NCBI RefSeq assembly: GCF_027887165.1
Contig: NC_077232.1
Location: 84,398,541-84,462,540 of the forward strand
Reading direction: 5' to 3'
Length of the DNA stretch: 64,000 nt
Source of the DNA: Monodelphis domestica
Lineage: Eukaryota > Chordata > Mammalia > Didelphimorphia > Didelphidae
The notes under the pieces were generated by a model. The model was not told where the DNA came from. It made no database searches and saw nothing but the letters and a program-made list of their open reading frames with translations. Both the position numbers and the translations under genes were made by a program. This document shows, in pieces, positions 10,418-21,149 of the stretch (positions are counted from its first letter, which is position 1; the number at the start of each line of letters is the position of its first letter).

Positions 10418-13400
10418 CTGTTGTAAAAGAATTGAACAATCTGATATTATAATCAAACTTATTTAAGGTGCTCACTCCCCAAATACCATAGGTCAAGAGG
10501 AGTAAAGCTTGAGTCACTGGGAGAGCTCAGTTCAAACCCTGGATATGGTGTGACAGAAGAGAAATCCGAGTCTCAGTTTACTCATCTATAAAATTCAGAT
10601 AATGTTCTCCTTACCTTGCAGGGCTGTGGTAAAAGCTGTTTATTAATCTTAAATGCCTCTAGAAACATGAACTATTACTATTAAAGTGCTTTAATATCCA
10701 TGATCTCATTTGCCTCTCAGAAAAAATCTTGTGATGTTAGCAGTCTAGGTATTAATGTCTCCCAAGAACCAATTTTAGAAAAGGATGAGTTTCTTAAGGG
10801 AAAAAAAAAACAACAAAACATTACCTTCCATCTTTAATTCAATACTATGTATTGGTTATAAGGCAGAAGAGTGTTAAGGGCTGGGTAATAGGGGTTAAGT
10901 GACTTACCCAAGGTCACACAGAAAGTGTTTGAGGCCAGATATGAACCCAGTACCTCCCATCTCTAGGCTTGACTTTCTAACCCCTGAGTCATCCATCTGC
11001 CCCTGATGAGGATGAATTACAAAGAAGTGAAGTGACTCCCCCCCCCCACGGTCACACAGTGGCAGAACTGAAGCTTTACACTGCTCTCCCCCTTAAACTT
11101 CAAGATTCCTGTCATCTTTTCTGGGGTCCCAAATCCATTGTGAAACTTTTTAGTAATCTATGGATGTTCCCAGGTGATGATGGAAACTACTCTCTTCCCT
11201 CCTATTGGCTTCTTCCTTCTTCCTCTGCCCCCAACTCACCAATCTTTTCTCAATAGGGTCCTTCGTGTGGGTATGAGAGTGATCAGAGTTGGGTCAGCAG
11301 CAGCATTAGGAGTGTGGTAGGGGTGGATGAATAATTAATGTGTAAACTATAATAATGCTAACGATCCTCCACATTGATAGATTGTTCCATAGATTCCAAA
11401 ATACTAATTTCATTTGATTCTTTACCACAAGCATCTTGTCATCAGGGTCTATTATCCTTATTTTATAGCTGAAGTTAATGAAATCCAGAAGCAACCTGAG
11501 AGTCAGTCAAGGTCACACAGCTAGAAAATAGCGGAACCAAGCCTCAAACCAATGTCTTCTGACCTCGTAGCTCTGTATAGCTGACTGGTCCTCTTTATAT
11601 TCCCTCACATTTTCAACTAATTCTTTCCCATCTGCCCTATTTAATTCCCTCTCCTCTTTCCATCCCAAGTATTATTTCTAAATAGGCTTCATTTATGATT
11701 TCATCAGAATATTATTATATTCCTTTTCTTTAAAAAAAAACTAAGAATTTAGGACCTCAGACCCATAGTTTTCCCCTAGGAGATTAGAAATACTAAATAC
11801 TAAGAAATGATTGGTAACTAATATTCTGAGAAGATTCGGGACAACCTCAGTAAGCTACAAATTCAACCATATCTCCTTGACCCAAAACATGCCTGTTATA
11901 AATTATAACTTAGCACAAACTGACTTATCAATTTATCAGATTGAGATTTTTTGCTCAGGGAGCTAAGGAGAAGACCAAGATTCTAGTTCTGATCTCTTTA
12001 CTTAATCACTCTGACCATAAGGAAATGCCCTCCTCTCACTGGGCCTCAGTTTCTTCATTTGTAAAATGAAGGGGTTGATTCAGTCATCACTAAGATCTCC
12101 TAGCTCTGACATTCTGTATTCCATGTACTTAGATGACTATGGAAATTGACTTCTAAAATAGTCCCTCAGCTTGAAGCAAAGAGAAATCAGGCATGATAAT
12201 AACCATGGCAAAATTTCATCCCTCCAAGGAGCTTAATGAAGCCCTTACAGATACAACATCCCCTGCTAAGGTAGGAAGCAAGTATCATTATCCTCATTTT
12301 ACGCATGGAGAAACCAATTGGTAATTTCCATCACTTAATACTGCCAAATCCTCCTTTTAACTTTTGAGGGCATAATTACTGGTAAGTCCATGACATTTTC
12401 AAAATGCTGAACCCTAATAAGGTGGAGGTGATAGGGTGGTTTTGTTGAGTCAAGGCTTGTCATGGGGAGTTGAGAGGAAATGGAGGGATAGGATTTTACT
12501 ATAAATCAAAGTTTCCTTAAAAGGAGAAGGTAAAATAGCATTAATTTCCTTAAAATGAGAATGTTAAATAGCATTGGGTGTGCATTTCACTCATTTACTC
12601 AGCAAAAAATACCTAGAATGATTCCCCTAAATGAGTTAATGCATTAATTGTTCTTTGGTTATATCCTTTGTGATCCCAGGAACTCATCCATGGGATTTTC
12701 TTGGCAAAAGCACTGTAGTGGTTTGCCATTCCCTTCTCCAATGTGTCTTCCTTTTACAAATAAGGAACTGAGGCAAATTGAGGTTAAATGACATGCCCAG
12801 GATTACACAGCTCTTAAGTGCCTGAGGTCACATTTGAACTCAGATCTTCCTGACTCAGAACTCAGTGCTCTATCTATTGTACTAACTAGCAGTCTCTCCA
12901 ATGTAATATGTATCATACCTCCAAAACTCTAACTTTCTATATAAATGTCTAGCTATCAATATTATAACATTATATCAATATCATGCTGACTGATGTTACT
13001 GTTAATTTTTTTTTACTTTCTTAGAATCAATACTGTGTATTGGTTCTAAGGCAGAAGAGTGGTAAGGGCTAGGCAATGGGGGTCAAGTGACTTGCCCAGA
13101 GTCACACAGCTGGGAAGTGTCTGAGGTCACATTTGAACCAGGACGTCCAGTCTCTGGGCCTGGCTCTCAATCCACTGAGCCATCCAACTGCCCCCATTAA
13201 AATTTTAATGTATAAAATAGCATTTCTCCAGTCTAGGAAAAGCTCTAAATAAAATGCATCCCTCAATTTCTAATAAAGTTGAGCAGGGTTTCTAAATTCC
13301 CTCAATAGCTGGAAATTTGCTGACCTTGCAGGATTTTTTTTTCAGACAAATCTTTTCTGGTCACTGAACAATCTCACTTTGTGTGTTGATGCAGAAGGGC

Positions 13401-16400
13401 ATGTTTGCACAGAAGAATGTAAGAAGCCAGCTCCTAGTTAAAGTTACAAAACAGTGATTTACTTTTATTCCTACAAAGAAAATTAAAATACAAAATTAAA
13501 AATTTTCTTCTAACTTGAGACATAAACTGGACGCACTGAAGCATGGAATAGAGAAAAGATTGCTGGATTGGATTGTGAGTCAGAAGACTGAGATTTGAAT
13601 GCCAGCTCTTCTACAATGAGCAAATCATGTCACCCCCGAGGCCTTTTGCTTTGGAAAAGGGGTTATAATAACCTACTTCATGGACTTTAAAGATAATCAA
13701 TTATTTGCTTGAACTGAGTGTTTTATAAGCTGGAAAGGTGCTAAGTAAATGTGAATTATTATCTCTATATTTTAAACAATGGCAGCAAGAGTGGAATAAA
13801 TACAAAAGATTCTGAATGAGTTGTCTACTTTGAAGGGGATGACAATCATTTTGGTACATGTTGGGTTTTTTTTAACAATCATATATTATATAAATAGATG
13901 TCATGTTTTCCATATTTGGATATAAGCATTTTCTCAGAGAACTGAACATAAGGATTTAAATAATAAATAAGGCTCATTCCATTATTTATTTATTATTTCA
14001 AACATATCCAGAGCTCAGAGATAGTGATTTTGCCCAAGCATCTATATAAAAAAGGACATTGCATTTTGCTTTGTTCCTTTTAGTAAAAAAAAGGATAGAG
14101 AGGCTTTTTTTTGTTTTAATTCCTGATGCATGTGAACAAGGTTGCAGACTCACACTATGAGGAGAAACACAGATCTGAATCTTGGTGGCATATGGTAATT
14201 AACAGACTCCCAAAAGTGACTCACAGCTCTTCATGTGCGGAATATTGATTAGTGAACATTTTGATTTTATACATCCTCATATAGAGACCTACTTTAGAAA
14301 GGAGGAGGAGAACAGTCACCCACTCAGTCAGGGAGATATGAAAACATTCCCCTTATTTTAAGTTGATATCTTTACAGTACCCCAGGGAAGAAAGCACAAG
14401 GCAGAGGAAGAAGTCAGGGGAAAAGTATCTAGTCCTCTACTTTGTTCAGATTACATCTGAAGGATTTTGTTTAGTTCTCAGTGTCACATTTTAAGAAAGG
14501 TTTTGATAAAGAGAAGAGTGTCAAAAGGATATCAAGGGTATTGGGAGTGTGTCATTGAATGATGGGCTGACCTAGTTTAAAGATGTTAAATAAACCTTGA
14601 GATGAAAAAAACTAAGGGAGGACCATGATTCTGATTTTTTCAACTATTTGAAGAATGGCAATCAAGTGGAAGAAAAATTGTACATATCATGGGTTCCTTT
14701 GGTTGAAGTCTATGGATTCATTCTCTGAATAATGTTTTTAAATGTATAAATTTCAGGGGATTTCAAAGGAAGTCAAATACATTAAATAACGTTGTATTTT
14801 TTCTAGCCAAATTAAGGGACCCCTTGAAATCTCTCCACAGATCTCTGGGTAAGAATTCCTGTCCTAGAAATAGGAACAATGGGCAGAAATTGTAGAGACA
14901 GCTTTCAATATGATATTAGGAAAATCTTCTAAACAATTAGAGCTATCCCAAAGTGGAATGGATCATGCACACTTTATCCCTGGTCTTCAAGCAGAAGTTT
15001 GGACAAGTCCTTGTCAGGGATACTATTGTGGTGATTCTTGGTTTAGTCTAATCAGTTTTGTGATGCTCATAATCCCTTCACTTCACCCATTGTCATCATA
15101 AGTCATCTCTGAGCCTCAGTTTCTCCATTTATAAACGGGTGACAGTGATCATGTACAATATACTTCTCATCTCTGGAATGCAGCTTTCTCATCTATCATG
15201 TGAACAGACTTGACTAAATGATCTCTAACCTCATATTCCTTGTTCTAAAATCCCCTCTAACTTTCTCAGTCTATGTTCTGTCTTAAGGTCCCTGAATGCT
15301 CTTATATTCTCTGTGTTGAGGACAGAGGTCTCTTACAGTTCTAACACATATTTTCTCAAGTCCCTTACTGCTGAGATTCTATGTTCTGTGTCCTCACCTA
15401 ACATTCTGTGTTCTAGGTTCCCTCTAATTCTGACATTCTGCGAATTCAGTGCTTATTATCTTACAAGTTTGTTCGCTTACAGGATTGACTGCCATTCAGG
15501 GCTGAGGACTGCGCCCAGGTTTCAGAACTCAGGAAAGCAATTGTATTAGGCCATAGTCTCAGTCCAACAGTCAGTCAGTGAAACCTCACCTGGTAATGAC
15601 GTAAGGCGCGAAGCAGAGAATGAAGGAACCAATAAAGATGCTAATCTTCTTGGTGGCCCTCTGCCGCCGCCGCTTCTGCTCATTAAGGCAGCGCTGTCTC
15701 ACACTGGAAGGCAAAGGGCAAAAATCCCAAAGTTAAGTCAAGAATGCATGGGGAGGGGAGACGGGGGAGGAAGAGGAGAGAATTGGAAGGAAACAGAACC
15801 CGGGACACATGGAATTGGACCAAGAGGGAAAAGGAAGGAAGATGGAGAAAAACTTAGAATTCCTCCTCCTTGCTCCCCACTCCCTTCATTCAGTCCTACT
15901 CCTGAAGCCTTCTAGGGAATTGGGGGACGGGGAGCCTGGGGGAAAGATAACTCCAGATTATCAGCCACAAAGTCAGACCCCGAGATCCCCAGAAGGCTCT
16001 GCGCTAAGGGTCCTGGGATTCCCATCTAACTCACTCTGGCCCCTAAGGGGGGAGGGGGGCGTTTGCAACCTGCCCAAAAGACCTAAAATCTGAGACGCCA
16101 GGAAGGAGGTACAGGATGGAGAGGACGATCTGCGCACTGTTCCTTCGCAAGGACACCACATCGGACCAAAGAAACATACACACTCACCAACTCACTGGAG
16201 AAGCACAATCAAACATTCTCTGATGTACATAAAGTCATAGGCACACACTTATGAACGAACACAGACACTTAGACAAATACACAAAAATAGACAGATTCTT
16301 GTACATGAAGACATACTTATTCACATCCACAGATCCCCAGAACATACAAATAAACACGCACAAACAATTCACATTTACCTATAATCTATCGCATATATTC

Positions 16401-17722
16401 AAATACACACTCAGAAATCCAGGCACAAACTTAGAAGGGGTTTAGGCTGTTACCCTCTTATTATCTGGCGACCATTTTTCTGTGTACAAAAATGAAAGTT
16501 GAAAAGGAAAGAGTATTGGACTGTGTGCGTCTGTGTGCGAATGCAAAGGAGTTGTAAAGTATAAGCCGGTATTTAGCCCCGCCTGAATACCAACTGGGGG
16601 TCTTTCTTACTCTCTCCAGGAAAAAGAAAAGAAGTAGAGTTTAAGCCATTTCCCACCTTTAAGAGTTAGATTGGGCAGGGGTTATTACCCTCCAATTTAC
16701 AAATGAGAAAAGAGACACCCCCAAGATGGAAACTTGCTTGGGGTCACTGTCCTGTATAAGACATTAGGGATTTGAGCAAACCCAGAGCCTCAGATTCTAA
16801 AGCCTGCGGTCTTTTTCATTCATTATTGGCAGCTGACAATTCCTGGCTTCACAGACTGCATTCCTGCTGTGAGAGAGTGTGCCCTTATACAGAAGTGTGT
16901 CAGAACTGCAAGAGACCTGGGAGATCCCAAACTTGTTCCAATCTCTCATTTTACAAAAGACAATGCCAAGTCCCGGTAAGGGGAAGTGAATTGAACAAGA
17001 TGACACACAGGTAGCATCGTGTTCCCCATTCCTCCCTTCAGTCCCTCTGGTTACCTGGGATGTATATCAACCAGCAGAACAAGGGTCTGCATGGTGATGA
17101 CGTCGATCCTCCGGCAGTGGAAGCGGGCCACGCGCAGCACCTTCAGGTAGGTGAAGCAGAGCACCACCAGCGACAGCGCAAAGCTGGCGGCGTGGAAGGC
17201 CACCGTGAAGGCGGCAAAGCGCCTCCTCTCCGCCTCGGCCCGCAGGTGCAGCGTGCAGGAGGCGTAAGTACCGCTGTAGCCGAGCCAGGAGCAGGCGAGA
17301 GCGGCCAGCGGGAAGGCGAGCGAGTGCAGCCACGCGTAGGCCAGCAGCAGCGCAGCATCGCGGCCACGCACCTTGCTCGCATAGCTCAGTGGGAACACCA
17401 CGGCCACCCACTTGTCCAGGCTTAGTGCGGCCATGCTCAGCATGGCGTTGGATGCCAGCAAAGTTTCCAAGAAGCCCGCAGCCTGGCACGCGCAGTCCCC
17501 TACCGGCTGCTGGCGCCACAGGAGACCCAGAAGGGTAAAGGGCATGTTTAGGAGGGTCAGCAGTAGGTTGCACAGAGACAGGTTGACCAGGAAGAGCCCA
17601 GGTACTTGCTGGCGGAGCTCGGAGCTGGAGAGGAAACATAATAGCACCAGCAGGTTGGACAGAAGAGAGACGACTAGAACTGAGCCGAGAAGGAGCGCCA
17701 GGAGGGCTTCAGCCAAGTCCAT
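10180..17722 (-). CDS. GPR78: GPR78, orphan class A G-protein-coupled receptor (three exons, 339 aa)
   Basis: The coding sequence joins 17722-17055, 15703-15590 and 10417-10180 on the minus strand (1020 nt with stop). It encodes a seven-transmembrane plasma-membrane receptor of the GPR26/GPR78 pair; expression studies of that pair report ligand-independent Gs signalling that raises cAMP. Visible landmarks: very short N-terminus, TM1 Asn at N23, Asn at N52 where class A usually has Asp2.50, Cys79 and Cys156 placed for the TM3-ECL2 disulfide, D103-K104-W105 in place of DRY, Trp131 in TM4, a basic third loop (EQKRRRQRATKK), CFAPY at 253-257 in TM6 in place of CWxP, and DPFVY at 290-294 in TM7. 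The N-terminal AEALLALLLG, the ECL2 segment GYSGTYASC and the tail SLDTEND fit GPR78 better than GPR26 from memory. Length is near the usual 337-363 aa. No frameshift or premature stop was seen. A GPR26-like paralogue is the main alternative. Confidence 0.93.
10822..11008 (-). repeat. Marsupial SINE (type A), antisense, in intron 2
   Basis: The copy reads 'ccttccatctttaattcaat', 'ggttataaggcagaagagtg' and 'cctgagtcatccatctgccc', the reverse of type A, next to an A-rich run at 10801-10818. Confidence 0.75.
11340..11585 (-). repeat. MIR fragment, antisense, in intron 2
   Basis: 'cattatagctgaagttaatg'-like wording, 'caaggtcacacagctagaaa' and 'gtcttctgacctcgtagctc' define an antisense MIR copy. 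Confidence 0.55.
12670..12895 (-). repeat. Marsupial SINE (type B), antisense, in intron 2
   Basis: 'gattttcttggcaaaagcac', 'ggtttgccattcccttctcc' and 'atttgaactcagatcttcct' are the reverse of type B. Confidence 0.75.
13003..13197 (-). repeat. Marsupial SINE (type A), antisense, in intron 2
   Basis: This is a well-preserved copy: 'ttctaaggcagaagagtggt', 'gtcacacagctgggaagtgt' and 'cactgagccatccaactgcc'. Confidence 0.8.
13540..13760 (+). repeat. MIR fragment, sense, in intron 2
   Basis: 'ttgtgagtcagaagactgag', 'ggggttataataacctactt' and 'aggtgctaagtaaatgtgaa' give the order of a full-length sense MIR. Confidence 0.55.
14688..14861. mobile_element. hAT-like short element with 'GGGTTCTTAACC'-type ends
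   Basis: The left end 'catgggttcctttgg' and the right end 'ctgggtaagaattcctg' are imperfect inverted repeats. The block also has 'gtctatggattcattctctg'. It belongs with the similar elements at 27.7, 37.6 and 58.0 kb. Confidence 0.5.
15217..15445. repeat. Degenerate minisatellite, about 7 units of 30-37 bp
   Basis: Units vary around 'tctaa...attctgtgttctaaggtccc'. The array directly follows a MIR-type stretch at 15105-15160 ('gagcctcagtttctccattt'), whose usual tail has the same wording. Confidence 0.6.
15590..15703 (-). CDS. GPR78: GPR78 coding exon 2 (loop 3 and TM6)
   Basis: This 114-nt exon lies between acceptor TTCCAG and donor GTGAGG. It completes Ser223 and encodes residues to Thr260, then the first two bases of Arg261. 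The translation has VRQRCLNEQKRRRQRATKK (basic loop 3, G-protein-facing) and ISIFIGSFILCFAPYVIT (TM6). It is too short for ORF-length searches and was found by matching the family sequence and the splice phases. Both boundaries leave two bases in the upstream exon, as expected for this gene family. Confidence 0.93.
15704..17054 (-). other. GPR78 intron 1
   Basis: The intron starts GTAACC and ends TTCCAG on the minus strand. It holds antisense MIR-type fragments at about 16660-16815 and 16895-17015 and an ACACA-rich degenerate stretch at about 16168-16440. No conserved extra exon was seen; open frames here lack homology. Confidence 0.85.
16168..16440 (+). repeat. Degenerate ACACA-rich stretch in intron 1
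   Basis: 'acatacacactc', 'cacagacacttagac' and 'acacaaaaatagacag' recur, pointing to an old CA-type simple repeat. Confidence 0.4.
17055..17722 (-). CDS. GPR78: GPR78 coding exon 1 (TM1 to TM5 and start of loop 3)
   Basis: This exon carries residues 1-222 and the first two bases of codon 223. The ATG has G at -3 and G at +4, and the resulting N-terminus lines up with the family start, with TM1 beginning only a few residues in. The exon ends ...CATCCCAG followed by the donor GTAACC. The open frame runs only a few bases into the intron, which explains why a shorter product of 223 aa appears if splicing is ignored. The exon is far richer in G+C and CpG than its flanks. Confidence 0.93.
17085..17640. 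promoter_or_regulatory. CpG-rich island over GPR78 coding exon 1
   Basis: CpG dinucleotides are dense from the exon 1 donor side to about 17480 and thinner to 17640, including repeated gcg, cgc and gacg contexts. The rest of the window is CpG-depleted. The island covers coding sequence, so part of the signal may come from codon use. A promoter role is inferred only from its position at the 5' end of the gene. Confidence 0.55.
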
Positions 17723-17726
17723 TGCT

Positions 17727-17750
17727 CTAGGGACTTACCCTGGGTCCCAT
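17727..17750 (-). promoter_or_regulatory. Upstream ORF just 5' of the GPR78 start
   Basis: On the minus strand an ATG in strong context (GGCCATGG) opens a seven-codon frame, MGPRVSP, ending in TAG four bases before the GPR78 ATG. If the transcript starts upstream of 17750, this frame could reduce or shape initiation at the main start. Inside it lies a good splice-donor-like CAGGGTAAGT. Whether it is transcribed is unknown. Confidence 0.4.
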
Positions 17751-18186
17751 GGCCAGGAGAGATGTGGTAGCAATCAGTCTGAGTCTGAGCAAACTTAGGC
17801 TCAAGGAGCAAGAAGAGAAGCCAATGCACCCGCTGTCCAGAGTGCTGAAAGGTGCCTTGCTATCGACTGGGCACCGGAACCCACTGGCCAAATTATTTTT
17901 GAACCCCCTGAAATCCGACTGACTCGGGTATTCAAATCACTTCATGATCTCTGGAGCAAAATCCCTTTACTCTCTTCTCTACGTCTCAGAGCACAACTGA
18001 AATAGGGAGCTGAACCTCTGCTCACTCTTCTGCGGGTGCTGAGCGCATCTTCCTCAGCCAGTTGGGTCCCCAGAAATTGTCACACCTTCACTGAGGCGGC
18101 CAGCGGTGACTCATGCGCAGAAGAGATTGGGAGAGAGAGACGTGCTAGCAGATCAAAGAGCCCACTCTTCTGGCTGGGGCAACAAT

Positions 18187-18440
18187 CAAGAGAAAAGAGA
18201 CGAAGCAGGATGAAGGGAGGGAGGAAAAAGGAGGAGGGAGAAAAAAGGAGGAGGGAGACTGGAGAGGAAGGACACGAAAAGGGAGAAACAAACAAGTAGA
18301 CAGAGAAAGCAAGACGGAAATTGAGGGGGAAAGACATTTAAAAAGTAGACGAGAGAGAAAGGAGATAGGGAGAGAGCAAGAAAAAATAAGTATTGGGAAT
18401 GAAAGAGAAATAAGGGAGAGGAGGGAGAAATGAAAAAAGA
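18187..18440 (+). repeat. Purine-rich tract upstream of GPR78
   Basis: The + strand is almost all A and G, with units such as gggaggaggga and agagagaaa broken by a few pyrimidines. It starts about 465 bases upstream of the GPR78 ATG. The complementary pyrimidine strand is the GPR78 sense strand. An open frame across it is a low-complexity artefact. Confidence 0.7.
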
Positions 18441-19300
18441 AAGCTGACCTCCAGGGTCTCTTACAAATCTAAAATTTTATAATTCTCTCATTCAGAAAGA
18501 GAGAATATAAAGAGAAAGAGGATAGGGGTAGGGAATGAGCAACTCAAAACCCGGTACACGATGAAACAATACATGGTTGAATTCTTTCACATTGGCTAAA
18601 AACATGACTTTCTTGTGCTGATTTTCTTTGAGTTTACAGTATTTCTCCTTCTCACTTTATTTGTTTGAGATAAATAGTACCACTACTACTCTCTTCTGAT
18701 AGGTACAAGGGACAAAGAAGCAGAGATATCAGCTATCTGTTGATGGTTTTAGAGGGGGGAGGTGCCTAGTGAGAGGACACAATTGGAGCCTTCTCCTGCT
18801 TGGCATTAGAACTTTCAAACTTCAAGTTTGCAAAACAAATAAACAGATGTTATAGGATTAAACTTTTAATTTACATGGTCTAATTGGACAAAAATAAAAG
18901 ATAAAATGAATAGAAGTGTTGCCTATGTCTTTCTCTTTCCTGATCTGTCCCCTCCCCCCAGTGAATTTTCTCTTGTCATCTGAACCTCCATACATCTATA
19001 GGGACATGTATCACATTCTAATAGAAAATTATTTACATTCCTGTCTTACTAATAAAGCTAGTCTAAGTCTTTGAGGGCAAAGTCTATGTCTTTGGCATAG
19101 AGTTAAATCATAGTCTTTAATACCATTCCCCACTAAACATATCATTCCATATACATATAAGAAAGGCACATATTGTGGGATATTAGAAAGAGCATTTTAC
19201 TAGAAGTAGGAGGAGGAGACCTGAATTTAGCATGAGCTTCACTTCATCCTCTGCAAAACCAAAACACTGAATTCTGTGATCTTTATAGTTGCTTCTAGAA
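18441..19300. other. Upstream of GPR78, nothing recognised
   Basis: AT-rich sequence with no gene or clear repeat family. Confidence 0.4.
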
Positions 19301-19301
19301 C

Positions 19302-19434
19302 AAAGAGGGAGGAGGAGAATGAAAGGAAGAGGCAAAATAAGAGAGGGAAAATAGGGAGGGAGGGAGAGAGGGAGGGAAAGAGGAGAGGAAGGAAAGAGAG
19401 ACAGACAGACAGACAGAGAGACAGAGAGAGGGAG

Positions 19435-19503
<69 letters not shown>
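19302..19503 (+). repeat. Long purine tract ending in (GA)n
   Basis: About 200 bases are nearly pure purine: ggag-type units, a (GACA)n patch near 19401-19416, then uninterrupted GA repeats from about 19437 to 19500. Open frames on either strand (polySL or polyRE) are artefacts of the repeat. Confidence 0.9.
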
Positions 19504-20190
19504 TAGCATATTTCTGAAAACTATTCAATCTTTTCTTGAAAACCTAGAAAGGGATCCCTAATCCTTCCAAGTGAGAACCTTTCAAATACTTGAAGCCAAA
19601 AAAAAAAAATCAAGCAACCATAGTCTAGCAAATAATAACAATATAAAGGGGGGAAACAGTTCAGAAAGACATGTTTGTGATGACCAACCTTAATTCTAAA
19701 GGATCTGTTGAAAATATATTGGCTACCTCCTGGCAAAAAGATGATGATCTTGAAATGCAGAGTGAGACACACAGCTTTAGACATGAGTGGCTTTGTGTTG
19801 TTTGACTATACATATCTGATAAAAAATAAGCTTCCTATTTCTTTTTTTCTATTTTGGGGGAATTAGCAATGGAATTACCATACTTTTTTTTAAGTAAGGA
19901 AAAAGTAAAGAGGGTCATGGAAGCATTTTTTACATACCTAGAAGAGAACAGAACACATCTGAGTAGGAAACAAAGACAAGCAGGACTGCTTTGAAATTAA
20001 CATGTTGATAAACTGAGACAAATTCATAAGAATAAGAACCATTCTCCAACTGAACAATGTCTGAGGCATATGAACATAATTTTCAGAGGAAGAAATCAAA
20101 ATTATAATTAAAATATTATAAATTACAGTCGTATTTAAATGCTCTAAATTACTAATAATTATAGAAATGCAAATAAGACAACTCTAATAC
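19504..20190. other. Intergenic, nothing recognised
   Basis: It has short A-runs and T-runs (19600, 19887) but no gene or clear repeat family. Confidence 0.4.
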
Positions 20191-20194
20191 TACC

Positions 20195-20945
20195 TCATCC
20201 CATTGGATTGACATAGCTGACAGAAAAGGACAATGACAAATTATGGAAGGAATATGAGAAAAGAGGTACACAAGTACACTGTTGGTAGAGCTGTAAACTA
20301 GTCCAACCATTCTGGAGAGCAATTGATCTCATATTACTGCTACTGGGTCTACACCCAAAGAGAACAAGAGAAAAGGAAAAAGATTCATATATACAAAAAT
20401 ATTTATAAAAACTTTTGTGGTGGCAAAGAATTGGGAAATGAGGGGATACCCACCAACCAGGGTAATGGCTAAACAAGTTATTGTATGTCAATATGTTGGA
20501 ATACTATTATGCTATTAAAAAACAATAAAAGGGATGGCTTTAGAAAAACACAAGAGGACTTATCTGAACTGATACTAGATGAAATGAATAGAATTAGGAA
20601 AATAATTTACACATTAATAATAATATTGTAAAAATAATCAACTGTAAGAGACTTAAGAACTCTAATTAACAAGATGATCCATTATAATTCCAAAAGATTA
20701 ATGATGAAAAATACTTTCCACCTCTAGATGGAGGACTGATGGATTAAATTTGCATATTGAAGAATAGCTTTTTTCCTTTTCTTATGTTTTTTTTTTCCAG
20801 AACATAGCTAATGGGATATTTTATTTTTCATTACTTCATATTTGTAATGGGTTTGTACTTGTAGTCTTCTCAGTGGGTGAGAAAGCAGGTAGAGGGAAGG
20901 AGAGAATCTGGGACCTAAAATAAAATTGAATTAAAAAAGAAAATA
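20195..20945 (+). mobile_element. L1 3' end, sense
   Basis: The order 'tgttggtagagctgtaaact', 'acacccaaagagaacaagag' and 'gaatactattatgctattaa' fits the last part of L1 ORF2; one frame gives EYYYAIKK, matching the ORF2 C-terminal motif. The 3' UTR follows, with 'atgggatattttatttttca' and an A-rich end. It is decayed and cannot code. Confidence 0.75.
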
Positions 20946-21149
20946 GCATGTTGAATTTAGTATATACTTTAAAAGAAAAGCAAACTGTTCAAAATACAGA
21001 ATTGTACCTTTATGTTCACCCCTTTTTCTGATTAAATTGGTATATGAAAATGCTGTTATTTTGATTCAATTATCCTTAGATTTTAGAAAAATGAAGGGAA
21101 GCTGTCATGTTCTCCCTTTTCTCCAAGTTAAATATCCCCAGTATGCCAT

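Larger units (their letters stand above)
10418..15589 (-). other. GPR78 intron 2
   Basis: The intron of about 5.2 kb starts GTGAGG and ends CAACAG on the minus strand. It carries SINEs at 10822-11008, 12670-12895 and 13003-13197, MIR fragments at 10525-10640, 11340-11585, 11985-12120 and 13540-13760, a hAT-like element at 14688-14861 and a degenerate minisatellite at 15217-15445. A (C)8-9 run sits at about 11039. No additional coding exon was recognised. Confidence 0.85.

Noticed and set aside
17067..17798. Several other-frame open frames over GPR78 exon 1 on both strands
   Set aside because: They are shadows of the GC-rich GPR78 coding sequence; only the frame with seven-TM motifs and matching exons is real.
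18036..18337. Arg/Glu/Lys-rich or Ser/Phe/Leu-rich frames upstream of GPR78
   Set aside because: They are low-complexity translations of the purine tract.
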